A stretch of 64,000 bases of DNA from Clostridia bacterium (GCA_017461625.1 JAFTXJ010000009.1:217602-281601), one strand, 5' to 3'. Positions 50,974 to 60,466 are shown, counted from the stretch's first letter. A program made the numbers and translations. The notes: a model not told the origin generated them from the sequence alone.

Positions 50974-51975
50974 ATGTTATTGGACAAGAAAATTTTAATC
51001 CCCGACCTCGGTGAGGTTGGACCTGAAAGTGGTTTTCACCTTCTTGAAAAAACCGAAGACGGCAGATTTGTAACAGGTAAAAACGGCGTTGTTGACATTG
51101 TTGCAACAGGCGACGAAAAGGTTGAGTTTGTTTCATTTGGTGACAGCTCACTTGCTTGCGTTAAATCAGCCATTGCTTACCCTACATACTACCCTGTTCA
51201 GCCCGTTAAGCTTGAGATGCCTGTTAAGGCTGTGCTTATGGACCTTGACGGTACAACCGTTAGAAGTGAAGAATTCTGGATCTGGATTATTCAGATGAGT
51301 ATCGCAAGCCTTCTAGGTAACCCCAAGTTTGAGCTTGAAGAGGCTGACCTTCCTTATGTTTCAGGTCACAGCGTTTCAGAGCATCTTCAGTATTGCATTG
51401 ACAAATACTGCCCCGGTGCTTCACTTGACAAGGCAAGAGATTTCTACTTTGAACACACTCACCGTGAAATGGAAGAGATTATGGCAGGCAGAGGCAAAGA
51501 CGGTGCTTTCACTCCCACAGAGGGTGTTAAAGATTTCCTTCTTGAGCTCAAGAGCATGGGCGTTAAGCTTGGTCTTGTAACCTCAGGTCTTTATGAAAAA
51601 GCATGGCCCGAAATTCTTTCAGCATTCAAGACTCTCGGTATGGGCGACCCCAAGGATTTCTATGATGCAATTATTTCAGCAGGTTTCCCCCTTCGCAAAG
51701 GCTCAGTAGGTACTCTCGGTGAGCTTTCACCCAAGCCTCATCCCTGGCTTTACAGCGAAACATCAATCGTTGGTCTCGGTGAAGCATTTGCCGACAGAAA
51801 CCACGTTGTTGGTATTGAAGACAGCGGTGCAGGTGCTTGCTCAGTCCGTCTTGCAGGTTACACAACAATCGGTATTGCCGGCGGTAACATTGTTGACAGC
51901 GGCACAAAGGCTGTTTGCACATATTATGAAGAAAACTTTAACGATATTATGAAAATCATTAAAGGAGGCAAATAA
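50974..51975 (+). CDS. HAD-family phosphatase with N-terminal extension
   Basis: 333 residues. HAD motif I is AVLMDLDGTTVRSEE (about residue 85-98), motif II LVTSGLYEK, and motif IV GIEDSGAGACS. It fits beta-phosphoglucomutase-like phosphatases acting on sugar phosphates. The first 75 residues (MLLDKKILIPDLGEV onward) are unlike the HAD core and are not recognised. It lies between a fucosidase and a mannosidase-like gene with two-base spacing to the latter, so a glycan-derived sugar phosphate is a likely substrate. Confidence 0.85.
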   Translation: MLLDKKILIPDLGEVGPESGFHLLEKTEDGRFVTGKNGVVDIVATGDEKVEFVSFGDSSLACVKSAIAYPTYYPVQPVKLEMPVKAVLMDLDGTTVRSEEFWIWIIQMSIASLLGNPKFELEEADLPYVSGHSVSEHLQYCIDKYCPGASLDKARDFYFEHTHREMEEIMAGRGKDGAFTPTEGVKDFLLELKSMGVKLGLVTSGLYEKAWPEILSAFKTLGMGDPKDFYDAIISAGFPLRKGSVGTLGELSPKPHPWLYSETSIVGLGEAFADRNHVVGIEDSGAGACSVRLAGYTTIGIAGGNIVDSGTKAVCTYYEENFNDIMKIIKGGK

Positions 51976-51977
51976 TT

Positions 51978-54830
51978 ATGGATAACAAAAAAATTCAGTG
52001 CCATTTTATATCCAACACTCACTGGGACAGAGAATGGCGTTTTTCAGCAAGAAGAACTCAGCATATGCTTGGATATATGCTTGATATGCTTATGGATATT
52101 ATTGAAAAATATCCTGACTTCAAGCATTTCCACCTTGACTCACAGACAATGCCCGTTCAGGATTATCTTGAGGTTTATCCCGAAAAGAAAGAGCTTTTCA
52201 AAAAATATGTTTCTGAAGGAAAAATCGGTGTCGGTCCCTGGTTCTGCCTCCCCGACGAATTCAGCGTTGGCGGTGAATCACTTGTAAGAAACCTTCTTCT
52301 CGGACACAAAATCGGCAAGGAAATGGGCGGCATCTCAAAGACAGGTTATTCACCTTTCGGCTGGGGTCAGATTTCACAGCTTCCTCAGATTTATGCAGGC
52401 TTTGATATTCACTTCGCTTCATTCTACCGTGGCGTTAACGAATACACAACACCTAACTCAGAGTTTTTCTGGGAAAGCCCTGACGGAACAAAGATTTACG
52501 GCTCACGCCTTGCAAAGCGTCCCCGTTACAACCTCTGGTACATAGTTCAGCGCCCCGTTTACTACAATCAGTCAAACGAAAACAACCGTGATATGCTCTG
52601 GAATGACAACAACGGTGCCTTCAAGTTTATTGACACAGAAAACGGCAAGCTTGACTATCAGTACACTCATCCCTTCTATGAATATCATAAAGAAAACATT
52701 AAAGCCCGTGGCGAACAAGCTGTCAGAGAGCAGGACGGTGACTGGACAACCTCTCACCGTTTCTGGTCAGTAGGTCATGACTCATCCTGCCCCGATGCAA
52801 GAGAAGTTCAGATGATTGCCGACCTTAACGAAGCACTTCCCAACTGCGAAGTTTTCCACAGCACACTTAAAGAATTTGAGCAGGGCGTTATTGATGAGTT
52901 TGATGAAAATACACCTGTTCTCAAGGGCGAAATGCGTGAGCCTTTCACCAAGGGCAGCGTAAGTCCTATGATGGGTTGGATTGTTTCTGCAAGAACTTAT
53001 ATCAAGCAGGACAACTTCGACACAGAGCGTAAGCTTCAGAATTATGCTGAGCCTATGGCTGTTTTCGCATCATTCTGCGGTGCTCCTTATCCTCAGAATT
53101 TCATTGACCTTTCATATAACTATCTTCTTCAGAATCACGGTCACGACAGCATCGGTGCTTGCGGCAGAGACATTGTTTATGAAGATGTTGTTTCACGTTT
53201 CCGCCAGTCAAAAGAGCTTTCAGTTTGCGTTTTTGAACGTGCATTTATGGACGTTGCAGGTGACATCAATTTAAGCTCATTCTCAAAGGATGACGCAGCA
53301 ATCGTTGTGTTCAACCCGGCACCTTTCAAGAGAAACGAAGTTGTTAAGGTTATGGTTGAAATCCCTGCAGAGTGGAAAGCTGACAGCTTCAAAATCACTG
53401 ACAAAGACGGTAACGAGGTTAAATATCAGATTCTTGCAACAAATATGAATAACGCTCAGATTATTCAGAACCCCAACGATGTTGCTAACGTTCTTCACAC
53501 TCAGCAGTACACAATTATGCTTGATGTTAAGGATGTTCCCGGTATGGGTTACAAGACCCTTAAAATGCAACCTCTTTACAATGTTCGCTCAAAGAACCCT
53601 GTCACAATGAAGAAGAGCGCTCAGGTTATGGAAAACGAGTATCTTCGTGTTACTCTTAACTCCAACGGTACTTATGACGTTCTTGATAAAGAAAACAACA
53701 AACTTTACACTTCGCTCGGTTACTTTAAAGACACCGGTGAAATCGGTAATCCTTGGGAGCATTTTGTTCCTGAAAATGACGAAACCTTCACAACTCTTAA
53801 TGAGAGAGCAAAAATTACTCTTCTTCACGAGGGTGAGATGAGCGTTTCATACAAGGTTGAAATTGATTGGGCATTGCCTGAAGGACGTTCAATGGACGAA
53901 AAGACACGTTCAAAGCACCTTAACCCATTCAAGATTGAGAACATTGTTACTCTTAAGAAGGGTGCACGTTACCTTGAAGTTGAAACAACAGTTGACAACC
54001 AGTCAGAAGACCATTACTTCCAGGTTGCATTCCCCACAAACATCAATGCAGAGTTTGTTCACGCTCAGGGTCAGTTCGACGTTCTTAAGCGTCCTGTTGC
54101 TAAGGTTGATTACTCACTCTATGACGAAATTCCGATGACTGAGCATCCTATGAACTCATTTGTTGATATTTCTGATAATGAATACGGTGTTGCACTTCTC
54201 AACACAGGTCTTAAGGCTTATGAAGCAGGTGATGATGAAAACAACACAATGTATCTTTCACTTCTTCGTTGCTTCCCCCTTCGTATTTGCGTAACATCCG
54301 ATATGCAGGACTACAGCGGAATCGACAAGGGCTCACAGTGCATCGGCAAGAGCACATTCCGTTATGCATTTATGCCTCATAAGGGCGACTGGGAAGAAGG
54401 CAATGTTTGGGGTGAAAGCGAAGCATTCAACCTCACATTCTCAGCAGCTCAGCTTGCTCCCACAGACCACGGTAAGAACGGTCTTGAGCATTCATTCATT
54501 GAGCTTGACGACACAACTCTTAACATCAGTGCAGTTAAGAGAGCTGAAGACGGTGACGGCTGGGTAATTCGTTTGTTTAACCCATCTGACAATGCAAAAA
54601 CTGCAAAAATCAGAGTTAACGGTGGTATAGCTCCCATCAGCAAGCCTCAGTCACCTGTTGAAAGACAGCTTGTTGAGTTTGAGCTCCCTGCTTACTCAGG
54701 CAACAAGTGGGCAAGTGCAAAGCTTGTTTCTCTTGAAGAAAAAGAGATTTCCGACCTTGAAATTGACAACGACGGATTTGTTGAGTTTGAGATCACAGGC
54801 AAAAAGATTCTCACAATCAAATTTGCATAA
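51978..54830 (+). CDS. GH38 family protein with substituted nucleophile
   Basis: 950 residues, no signal peptide. HFISNTHWDREWR near residue 15 is the zinc-binding start of GH38. Where active members have Asp-x-Phe-Gly (Asp354 in the other GH38 of this window), this one reads GYSPFGWGQ with Ser125 (TCA at 52350-52352). The remaining domains follow the family: NHGHDSIGACG and long beta-rich C-terminal part. Either it uses another residue, belongs to a variant group, or is not a classical mannosidase. Operon partner of fucosidase and HAD phosphatase. Confidence 0.85.
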   Translation: MDNKKIQCHFISNTHWDREWRFSARRTQHMLGYMLDMLMDIIEKYPDFKHFHLDSQTMPVQDYLEVYPEKKELFKKYVSEGKIGVGPWFCLPDEFSVGGESLVRNLLLGHKIGKEMGGISKTGYSPFGWGQISQLPQIYAGFDIHFASFYRGVNEYTTPNSEFFWESPDGTKIYGSRLAKRPRYNLWYIVQRPVYYNQSNENNRDMLWNDNNGAFKFIDTENGKLDYQYTHPFYEYHKENIKARGEQAVREQDGDWTTSHRFWSVGHDSSCPDAREVQMIADLNEALPNCEVFHSTLKEFEQGVIDEFDENTPVLKGEMREPFTKGSVSPMMGWIVSARTYIKQDNFDTERKLQNYAEPMAVFASFCGAPYPQNFIDLSYNYLLQNHGHDSIGACGRDIVYEDVVSRFRQSKELSVCVFERAFMDVAGDINLSSFSKDDAAIVVFNPAPFKRNEVVKVMVEIPAEWKADSFKITDKDGNEVKYQILATNMNNAQIIQNPNDVANVLHTQQYTIMLDVKDVPGMGYKTLKMQPLYNVRSKNPVTMKKSAQVMENEYLRVTLNSNGTYDVLDKENNKLYTSLGYFKDTGEIGNPWEHFVPENDETFTTLNERAKITLLHEGEMSVSYKVEIDWALPEGRSMDEKTRSKHLNPFKIENIVTLKKGARYLEVETTVDNQSEDHYFQVAFPTNINAEFVHAQGQFDVLKRPVAKVDYSLYDEIPMTEHPMNSFVDISDNEYGVALLNTGLKAYEAGDDENNTMYLSLLRCFPLRICVTSDMQDYSGIDKGSQCIGKSTFRYAFMPHKGDWEEGNVWGESEAFNLTFSAAQLAPTDHGKNGLEHSFIELDDTTLNISAVKRAEDGDGWVIRLFNPSDNAKTAKIRVNGGIAPISKPQSPVERQLVEFELPAYSGNKWASAKLVSLEEKEISDLEIDNDGFVEFEITGKKILTIKFA

Positions 54831-54841
54831 TCAAAACATTT

Positions 54842-54872
54842 ACAGGCACAGCAGGTTGATTGCTGTGCCTGT
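54842..54872 (+). terminator. Terminator of the fucosidase operon
   Basis: Perfect 12-bp stem ACAGGCACAGCA/TGCTGTGCCTGT with a seven-base loop, then TATTGT. Strong stem, weak U-run. Confidence 0.7.
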
Positions 54873-54936
54873 TATTGTAGGTTTCAGATTTTTGTGGTAA
54901 TATGTAAATTAAACCGGTGTCAACAGGAGAATTATT

Positions 54937-55146
54937 ATGAAAAAATGTTTACGATGCGAAACTGCAATGATTGAAGATTTAACTGTTATGGTTACTAACG
55001 GCGGTTATGGAATTGATATCAGAGAAAAGGGAATGTTTAAAACGTCTTTAGGAAAAATCAAATGTGCCGTATGCCCTGAATGTGGGTATGCTGAAACTTA
55101 TATTGATAATACAGAACGAATTAAAAAGTTGTCAAAGAATAAATAA
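54937..55146 (+). CDS. Small zinc-ribbon protein
   Basis: 69 residues with CLRC near the N-terminus and CAVCPECGY in the second half, giving two Cys-x2-Cys pairs for one zinc. CAGGAGA precedes the start. Proteins of this type are probable nucleic-acid-binding or regulatory proteins; function unknown. Followed by an ABM-like gene 24 bases later. Confidence 0.75.
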   Translation: MKKCLRCETAMIEDLTVMVTNGGYGIDIREKGMFKTSLGKIKCAVCPECGYAETYIDNTERIKKLSKNK

Positions 55147-55170
55147 ACTCCAATTTACAGAGGTGATTGA

Positions 55171-55500
55171 ATGGCGATTACAATAAATATTTATTATTCC
55201 GGTACAGACGAAAATGCAAAAAAATTTGCGGAAGAAATGGTTTCAAGCAGAATTGTGAAAGAAATAAGAGCTGAAAAAGGTAATTTAAAATACGAGTACT
55301 TCTTTCCGATGGAAGACAAAGAAACTGTTCTTTTGATTGACCGTTGGGAAAACCAGGAATCACTCGACTTTCACCACAAATCACCAATGATGCAAAAAAT
55401 TATCGACTTGCGAGAAAAGTATAATTTAAGCATGAAGGTTGAGCGATATGTCACAGATGAATCCGGCATACCCGATAGAGATAAAACTTTCATAAAATAA
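55171..55500 (+). CDS. ABM-domain (YgiN-like) monooxygenase-like protein
   Basis: 109 residues, single ferredoxin-like fold: INIYYSGTDENAKKF, LLIDRWENQESLDFHHKS, the last being a typical ABM segment. Related proteins oxidise small aromatic compounds without cofactor, but many are uncharacterised. AGAGGTG precedes ATG 55171. Terminator follows. Confidence 0.8.
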   Translation: MAITINIYYSGTDENAKKFAEEMVSSRIVKEIRAEKGNLKYEYFFPMEDKETVLLIDRWENQESLDFHHKSPMMQKIIDLREKYNLSMKVERYVTDESGIPDRDKTFIK

Positions 55501-55517
55501 TAGAATTAACCATACAA

Positions 55518-55556
55518 AAATCCTCCCGGCAAGCCGCAGGGAGGATTTGTTCTTTT
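55518..55556. terminator. Bidirectional terminator
   Basis: Perfect 10-bp stem AAATCCTCCC/GGGAGGATTT (55518-55527 with 55539-55548), then TGTTCTTTT. Between convergent ABM-like and glpQ genes. Confidence 0.85.
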
Positions 55557-55557
55557 A

Positions 55558-56316
55558 TCAGGCATTCATTTCATCGATGATTTTGTGCACAACTTCGGGG
55601 TAGTCGGTGATAATTCCGTCAACACCACACTTAATCATTCGACGGATGTCGCTTTCTTTATTTACTGTCCAAGGATTAACCTGTATACCAAGGGCGTGAG
55701 CCTTTTTTACATACTGGGGAGTCACAAGGGTGAAATGAGGGTGAAGAGCAGAAACACCCAATCCCCTTGCAAACTTTGCCGCAGTGAAAAGAATTTTCAT
55801 CACTATTTTATCTTTTGGACTGTAAAGAAAAGCTGTCTTACACTTTTTATCTATTTTTTTGGATTCAATAAGCATTTTAGCACTGAATGAAGAAATCAGG
55901 AGCTTGTCAAAAAGTCCGTGAGCCTTAACAGCTTCAATGGTTTTATGAACAACCGTCATATCATTTTCTTTACTTGGCTTGATTTCAATATTCATAACCT
56001 CAACAGAATCATCTTCGCAAAGAGTGAGAAATTCTTCAAGAGTGGGGATTTTTGTATCTTTAAATTCTTCGCTGAAATAACTTCCGAAGTCAAACTGAAG
56101 CAATTCATCGAGAGTCATCGATGTAATAGTTCCGTGACCGTTTGATGTTTCTTCAATTTCATAATCGTGACAGAGAACAGGCACACCGTCAGCAGTGAGA
56201 TGCACATCGGTTTCAAAGCCGTCAACATTAAGTTCAAGACCTTTTTCAAAAGCAGGCATAGTATTCTGAGGAGCAACCATACAGGCACCGCGGTGAGCAA
56301 TAACTTTAACAGACAT
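55558..56316 (-). CDS. glpQ: Glycerophosphodiester phosphodiesterase
   Basis: 252 residues without signal peptide. VIAHRGACMVAPQNTMPAF, GFETDVHLTADGVPVLCHD and EIKP carry the metal and catalytic residues of the GDPD barrel. It splits glycerophosphodiesters such as glycerophosphocholine into glycerol-3-phosphate and an alcohol in the cytoplasm. Stands alone, ribosome site AAAGGAC. Confidence 0.94.
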   Translation of the reverse strand: MSVKVIAHRGACMVAPQNTMPAFEKGLELNVDGFETDVHLTADGVPVLCHDYEIEETSNGHGTITSMTLDELLQFDFGSYFSEEFKDTKIPTLEEFLTLCEDDSVEVMNIEIKPSKENDMTVVHKTIEAVKAHGLFDKLLISSFSAKMLIESKKIDKKCKTAFLYSPKDKIVMKILFTAAKFARGLGVSALHPHFTLVTPQYVKKAHALGIQVNPWTVNKESDIRRMIKCGVDGIITDYPEVVHKIIDEMNA

Positions 56317-56388
56317 ATTAACAGTCCTTTCTTTTATGCACTATATTATATAGAATAACTTAAATTAAGCATTTAGTCAATATAAAAA

Positions 56389-56415
56389 GGAAAACACTCC
56401 GCAAAAAGCGGAGTG
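56389..56415 (-). terminator. Terminator of zinc-ribbon gene
   Basis: Minus strand perfect 8-bp stem CACTCCGC/GCGGAGTG with five-base loop, then TTTTCC. Confidence 0.8.
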
Positions 56416-56446
56416 CCGATGAAAAACAGTATATTATGTTATATAA

Positions 56447-56725
56447 TTATGCTTCTTCCTTCATCTTTGCAAAACACTCGCTGCAGTAAACAGGACGGTC
56501 CTCACGGGGACGGAAAGGAACTTTTGCTACTGCACCACATGATGCGCATGTTGCTTCAAAAAGCTCACGCTCGCCACGGGCAGCGTTCTTGCGTGCGTCA
56601 CGGCAAGCTTTGCAACGCTGAGGCTCGTTAACGAAACCTTTCTCTGCATAAAATTCCTGTTCACCGGCTGTGAATACAAATTCATTGCCGCACTCCTTAC
56701 AGATGAGTGACTTGTCTTCGTACAT
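56447..56725 (-). CDS. Zinc-ribbon domain protein (zf-trcl-like)
   Basis: 92 residues with four Cys pairs: CKECG, CKACRD, CASCG and CSEC. The first half (ICKECGNEFVFTAGEQEFY, FVNEPQRCKACR) matches the probable zinc-ribbon family widespread in Clostridia; the second is another CxxC zinc ribbon. Function unknown, perhaps translation- or RNA-linked. GAGGT precedes the start. It lies downstream of the sigma factor gene. Confidence 0.85.
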   Translation of the reverse strand: MYEDKSLICKECGNEFVFTAGEQEFYAEKGFVNEPQRCKACRDARKNAARGERELFEATCASCGAVAKVPFRPREDRPVYCSECFAKMKEEA

Positions 56726-56809
56726 AGTGATATACCTCGCTTAATTTTTATCGACCCAAGGGGAGTTGCACCCCGTCATCTACGAATATAATGTCCTACT
56801 GGGGAAGGG

Positions 56810-57379
56810 TCATACATTCCTGGCTGCCTTAATTTTTTTCCTTGCTCTTGCAAGAGCGTTGTCAACAGACTTTATGCTGACATTTAAATCAAGGGCAATT
56901 TCATCATAGCTATCACCTGCTATATGACGCATCAAAACGCCGTATTCAAGGTCGGTCAGCTCATTATCTATGCAAGCTTTAATCTGCTCCATTTCTTCAG
57001 CCATAAAAACAACACGCTCGGGGTCATGAGGGTTTACCCCTGAAAGCTCAACCTCATCAATTGGAACATAACTATTGAGTGGAGTGTGCTTTTTTCTTGT
57101 CTGATTGCGAACAGCATCTGCAATACTATTAGTAATACAAACCTCGGCATAGGTTTTAAAAAGCACATCTTTATCAGTGTTAAAACTAAACACTGCCCTG
57201 ACCGCACCCAAAAGACCTTCTTGAATAAGGTCGTGACGAGTTAATGCACCAAGGTTTGAAAATTTGCTTACCTGAACCTCAACACAGGGCATAAGACTTT
57301 TGATTAAACCTGACATAGCCTGCTCATCACCTGCAACGGCAGCCGCAACAAGCTCATTATCATCACGGTAATGAAGCAT
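56810..57379 (-). CDS. RNA polymerase sigma factor, SigH-like
   Basis: 189 residues from ATG 57379, GAGGTG upstream. Region 2 with HDLIQEGLLGAVRAVFSF (core binding) and AEVCITNSIADAVRNQTRKKH (-10 recognition); region 4 with LTDLEYGVLMRHIAGDSYDEIA and KSVDNALARARKKIK, given here by ends LTDLEY and DSYDEIA. Such factors of the Spo0H group drive stationary-phase, competence or sporulation genes in Firmicutes. It is slightly shorter than B. subtilis SigH. Its own role here is not shown. Confidence 0.88.
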   Translation of the reverse strand: MLHYRDDNELVAAAVAGDEQAMSGLIKSLMPCVEVQVSKFSNLGALTRHDLIQEGLLGAVRAVFSFNTDKDVLFKTYAEVCITNSIADAVRNQTRKKHTPLNSYVPIDEVELSGVNPHDPERVVFMAEEMEQIKACIDNELTDLEYGVLMRHIAGDSYDEIALDLNVSIKSVDNALARARKKIKAARNV

Positions 57380-57412
57380 CACGACACCTCGCAGATAATA
57401 ATCTATATGTTG

Positions 57413-57441
57413 ATGATATAATAAATCACAAATAAAGTCAA
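57413..57441 (-). promoter_or_regulatory. Promoter for the sigma factor gene
   Basis: Minus strand TTGACT (57436-57441), 17 bases, TATCAT (57413-57418). The rest of the AT-rich 57442-57592 interval shows nothing clear. Confidence 0.55.
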
Positions 57442-57592
57442 CATCTGTGTAGAAAGTTTTACCTTAATCACAAATCAAGTTGTTATTTTTTGTGCATTTT
57501 TAATCAGAATTTTCGACATTTTATATTCAATGTTTTGCGAAATGCACCCTTTTATATATTTTTTACCATTATAACAAAATAAGTATAAGGTG

Positions 57593-57621
57593 TTGAATTT
57601 GAGTAAAAAATAGTTTACAAT
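57593..57621 (+). promoter_or_regulatory. Promoter for nadE-truB
   Basis: TTGAAT (57593-57598), 17 bases, TACAAT (57616-57621), 42 bases before nadE. Confidence 0.6.
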
Positions 57622-57662
57622 ATTATACATTATAATGAAAAGTATTCATTGGAGATGATACT

Positions 57663-59579
57663 ATGTCAGATTTTGGTTTTGTAAAAGTTGCAGCAGTAAG
57701 CCCTAAAGTTGAGGTTGCCAACCCCGAAGCCAACCTCAACGAAGCAATTAAATCAATAAAGATGGCTGAAGCAGACGGATGCCAAATTGTTTGTCTGCCT
57801 GAGCTTTTGGTTTCAGCATATTCTTGCGGTGACTTATTTTTTAACTCTACACTTATCAAAAAATGTGAAAATGCCCTTTTTGATTTGTTAAATTTCAGCT
57901 GTAACAGCAACACCGTAATCATTATAGGTCTCCCGGTTAAGGTCAGAGGCGAATTATTTAACTGTGCCGCAGTGCTTCAGAGTGGTGAAATATTGGGTGT
58001 TGTTCCCAAAATGTATCTTTCTCACAGTGACGGCTTTAATGAAAAAAGGCACTTTGAAGCAGGAGCTTACTTTAAGGACACAAAAATCAATCTTTGCGGA
58101 AAAGAAGTTCCTTTCGGCAACATACTTTTTGATGTTGGTAACGATATAACTTTTGGCATTGAAATTTGTGAAGATTTGTGGGTACCAATATCCCCTTCTT
58201 CATCAATGGCACTTAACGGAGCAAACATCATCTTTAACCTTGCTGCAAGCAACGAGGTGCTTACAAAAGACGAAATCAGAGAATCACTTGTTTGCAATCA
58301 AAGTTCAAAATGCATCTGTGCTTATATTATGGCATCTGCAGGTGCCGGTGAAAGCACAACAGACTTCGTTTTTTCGGGTGACTGCCTGATCGCCGAAAGC
58401 GGAAAAATCCTTTCAAGAAGCGACCGTTTTTCACAGAATAGTGGCTACATCTCCGCCTGCATTGACACTCATAAGCTCAATGCCTTACGCCGCGGAAGTT
58501 TCAGTGATAACCTGAGAAGTTGCGGTATTGACACACAATATACCCGTGTAAACGTTGTATTACCCGAGCTCAGTGAAATTGCCGTTAACCAAAAATATGC
58601 ACCTCTCCCCTTTGTTCCTGATAATGAATTGGTGCGTGCAAAGCGTTGTAAAGACACTCTTGATATTCAGTGTGCCGGTCTTGCAAAAAGAATGACCCAC
58701 ACCCACATCAACAAATTGGTTATCGGCATATCAGGCGGTCTTGACTCCACACTCGCATTGCTTGTGGCTCATAAAACGGTCAAACTTTTGAATCTTCCTG
58801 AAGAAAACGTAATTTGCGTAACTATGCCCGGATTCGGCACAACTGACAGAACCTACACAAATGCCGTTGAACTTATCAAAGCAACTGGGGCAACATTCTG
58901 TGAAATCGACATAAAAGCTGCCTGCATTCAGCATATGCGCGATATTGGTCATGATATTAAAATTCATGACATAACTTATGAAAATACCCAAGCAAGGGAG
59001 CGTACTCAGATTCTTATGGATTACGCCAACAAAGAAGGTGCTTTGCTTGTGGGCACAGGTGACCTCAGTGAAATGGCTCTTGGCTGGTGCACATATAACG
59101 GTGACCATATGAGTATGTACAGCGTCAATGCCGGAGTACCGAAAACTCTTGTTCGTCACATTGTTAAATATGTTGCCGATAACGGTGATGATAAAATAGC
59201 TGAAGTTTTACTCAGCGTTCTTGACACCCCCGTAAGCCCTGAGCTTTTGCCGCCTGACGAGCAGGGTCAAATCGCTCAGAAAACTGAGGACAAGCTTGGG
59301 CCATACGAGGTTCACGATTTTTATCTTTATCATTTTATCCGTTTCGGATTTACCCCTGAAAAGCTTTTATTCATAGCCTCAAAAGCTTTTGACGGAGTTT
59401 ATACTAAGGAACAGCTTTCAGATTGGCTTAAGCTGTTTTTAAGAAGATTTTTTACAAATCAGTTTAAACGTTCTTGTGTACCTGACGGTCCGAAGGTTGG
59501 CACAATCGGTCTTTCACCGCGTGGCGATTGGTCTATGCCGTCAGATGCAGATTATTCAGTTTGGTTGGAAAATATATGA
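57663..59579 (+). CDS. nadE: Glutamine-dependent NAD+ synthetase
   Basis: 638 residues, two domains. The N-terminal nitrilase-type glutaminase has the triad Glu (CLPELLVSAY), Lys (VPKMYLSHSDGF) and Cys (GIEICEDLW). The C-terminal synthetase has the PP-loop VIGISGGLDSTLA and VGTGDLSEMALGW. It amidates deamido-NAD using glutamine and ATP. GGAGATG precedes the start. Its stop overlaps the truB start in ATGA. Confidence 0.96.
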   Translation: MSDFGFVKVAAVSPKVEVANPEANLNEAIKSIKMAEADGCQIVCLPELLVSAYSCGDLFFNSTLIKKCENALFDLLNFSCNSNTVIIIGLPVKVRGELFNCAAVLQSGEILGVVPKMYLSHSDGFNEKRHFEAGAYFKDTKINLCGKEVPFGNILFDVGNDITFGIEICEDLWVPISPSSSMALNGANIIFNLAASNEVLTKDEIRESLVCNQSSKCICAYIMASAGAGESTTDFVFSGDCLIAESGKILSRSDRFSQNSGYISACIDTHKLNALRRGSFSDNLRSCGIDTQYTRVNVVLPELSEIAVNQKYAPLPFVPDNELVRAKRCKDTLDIQCAGLAKRMTHTHINKLVIGISGGLDSTLALLVAHKTVKLLNLPEENVICVTMPGFGTTDRTYTNAVELIKATGATFCEIDIKAACIQHMRDIGHDIKIHDITYENTQARERTQILMDYANKEGALLVGTGDLSEMALGWCTYNGDHMSMYSVNAGVPKTLVRHIVKYVADNGDDKIAEVLLSVLDTPVSPELLPPDEQGQIAQKTEDKLGPYEVHDFYLYHFIRFGFTPEKLLFIASKAFDGVYTKEQLSDWLKLFLRRFFTNQFKRSCVPDGPKVGTIGLSPRGDWSMPSDADYSVWLENI

Positions 59580-60466
59580 CAGGATTTATTTGTATAGACA
59601 AGCCCGAGGGCATTACATCTTTCACCGCAGTTAATAAACTCAGACGAATTTGCGGAATTAAAAAAGCAGGTCACACCGGCACACTTGACCCCATGGCAAC
59701 AGGGGTTTTACCAATTATGATTGGCGGAGCTACAAGGTTTTCGGAGTTTATTCCGACTCACGACAAGGCATATGAGGCTGACATTCTGCTCGGAACCGCT
59801 ACTGACTCTTACGACATCACCGGTGCAGTGATTTCACAAAAAGATGTAAATATTTCTTATGATGAATTTAAGTCTGTGCTGGATACCTTTATTGGTGAAA
59901 TTCAGCAGTATCCACCTATGTACTCTGCTGTTTCCAAAGACGGTGTGCGTCTTTACAAGCTTGCCCGTCAGGGAATAACCGTTGAGCGTGAGGCAAGAAC
60001 GGTTACAATAAAATCTGCCGAAATTATTGCTCAACCTCAACAAAATGTTTTCACCGTTTCTGTTTCATGCAGTGCGGGTACATATATCCGTTCTCTTGCA
60101 AGTGATATTGGTGAAAAGCTCGGTTGCGGGGCGTGTCTCAGCCGATTGAGAAGGACTTTTGCCAACGGCTTCAGTCTTGATGATTGTGTCACGTTTGAAC
60201 AGCTTCAAAAAATTGCAGAAAACGGTAAGCTTGAAAGTAAAATTAAAGCCACAGACAGTGTGCTTGATGTTTATCCCAAAGTGAAAGTTACCGAGGCACA
60301 AAGCAAACGGTTTTCAAACGGCGGAGGACTTTTTACCCAAAGAATCAGAGGTTTCAACGGCAACGGAATTTACAGAGTATATTCAAATGAAAACGAATTT
60401 CTCGGACTTGGCAAAGCTGAAGAAAGCAGCGAAACCCTTGAAATTGCAAGATTACTTATAAAATAG
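59576..60466 (+). CDS. truB: tRNA pseudouridine-55 synthase
   Basis: 296 residues from ATG 59576 (MTGFICIDKPEGITSF), overlapping the nadE stop by four bases. AGHTGTLDPMATGVLP holds the catalytic Asp, and YPPMYSAVSKDGVRLYKLAR and AGTYIRSLASDIG are family motifs. It makes pseudouridine 55 in the T-loop of tRNAs. A C-terminal PUA-like part is present. Confidence 0.96.
   Translation: MTGFICIDKPEGITSFTAVNKLRRICGIKKAGHTGTLDPMATGVLPIMIGGATRFSEFIPTHDKAYEADILLGTATDSYDITGAVISQKDVNISYDEFKSVLDTFIGEIQQYPPMYSAVSKDGVRLYKLARQGITVEREARTVTIKSAEIIAQPQQNVFTVSVSCSAGTYIRSLASDIGEKLGCGACLSRLRRTFANGFSLDDCVTFEQLQKIAENGKLESKIKATDSVLDVYPKVKVTEAQSKRFSNGGGLFTQRIRGFNGNGIYRVYSNENEFLGLGKAEESSETLEIARLLIK

Noticed and set aside
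57442-57592. Small RNA in the nadE-sigma factor interval
   Set aside because: AT-rich with no convincing hairpin plus U-run or separate promoter.
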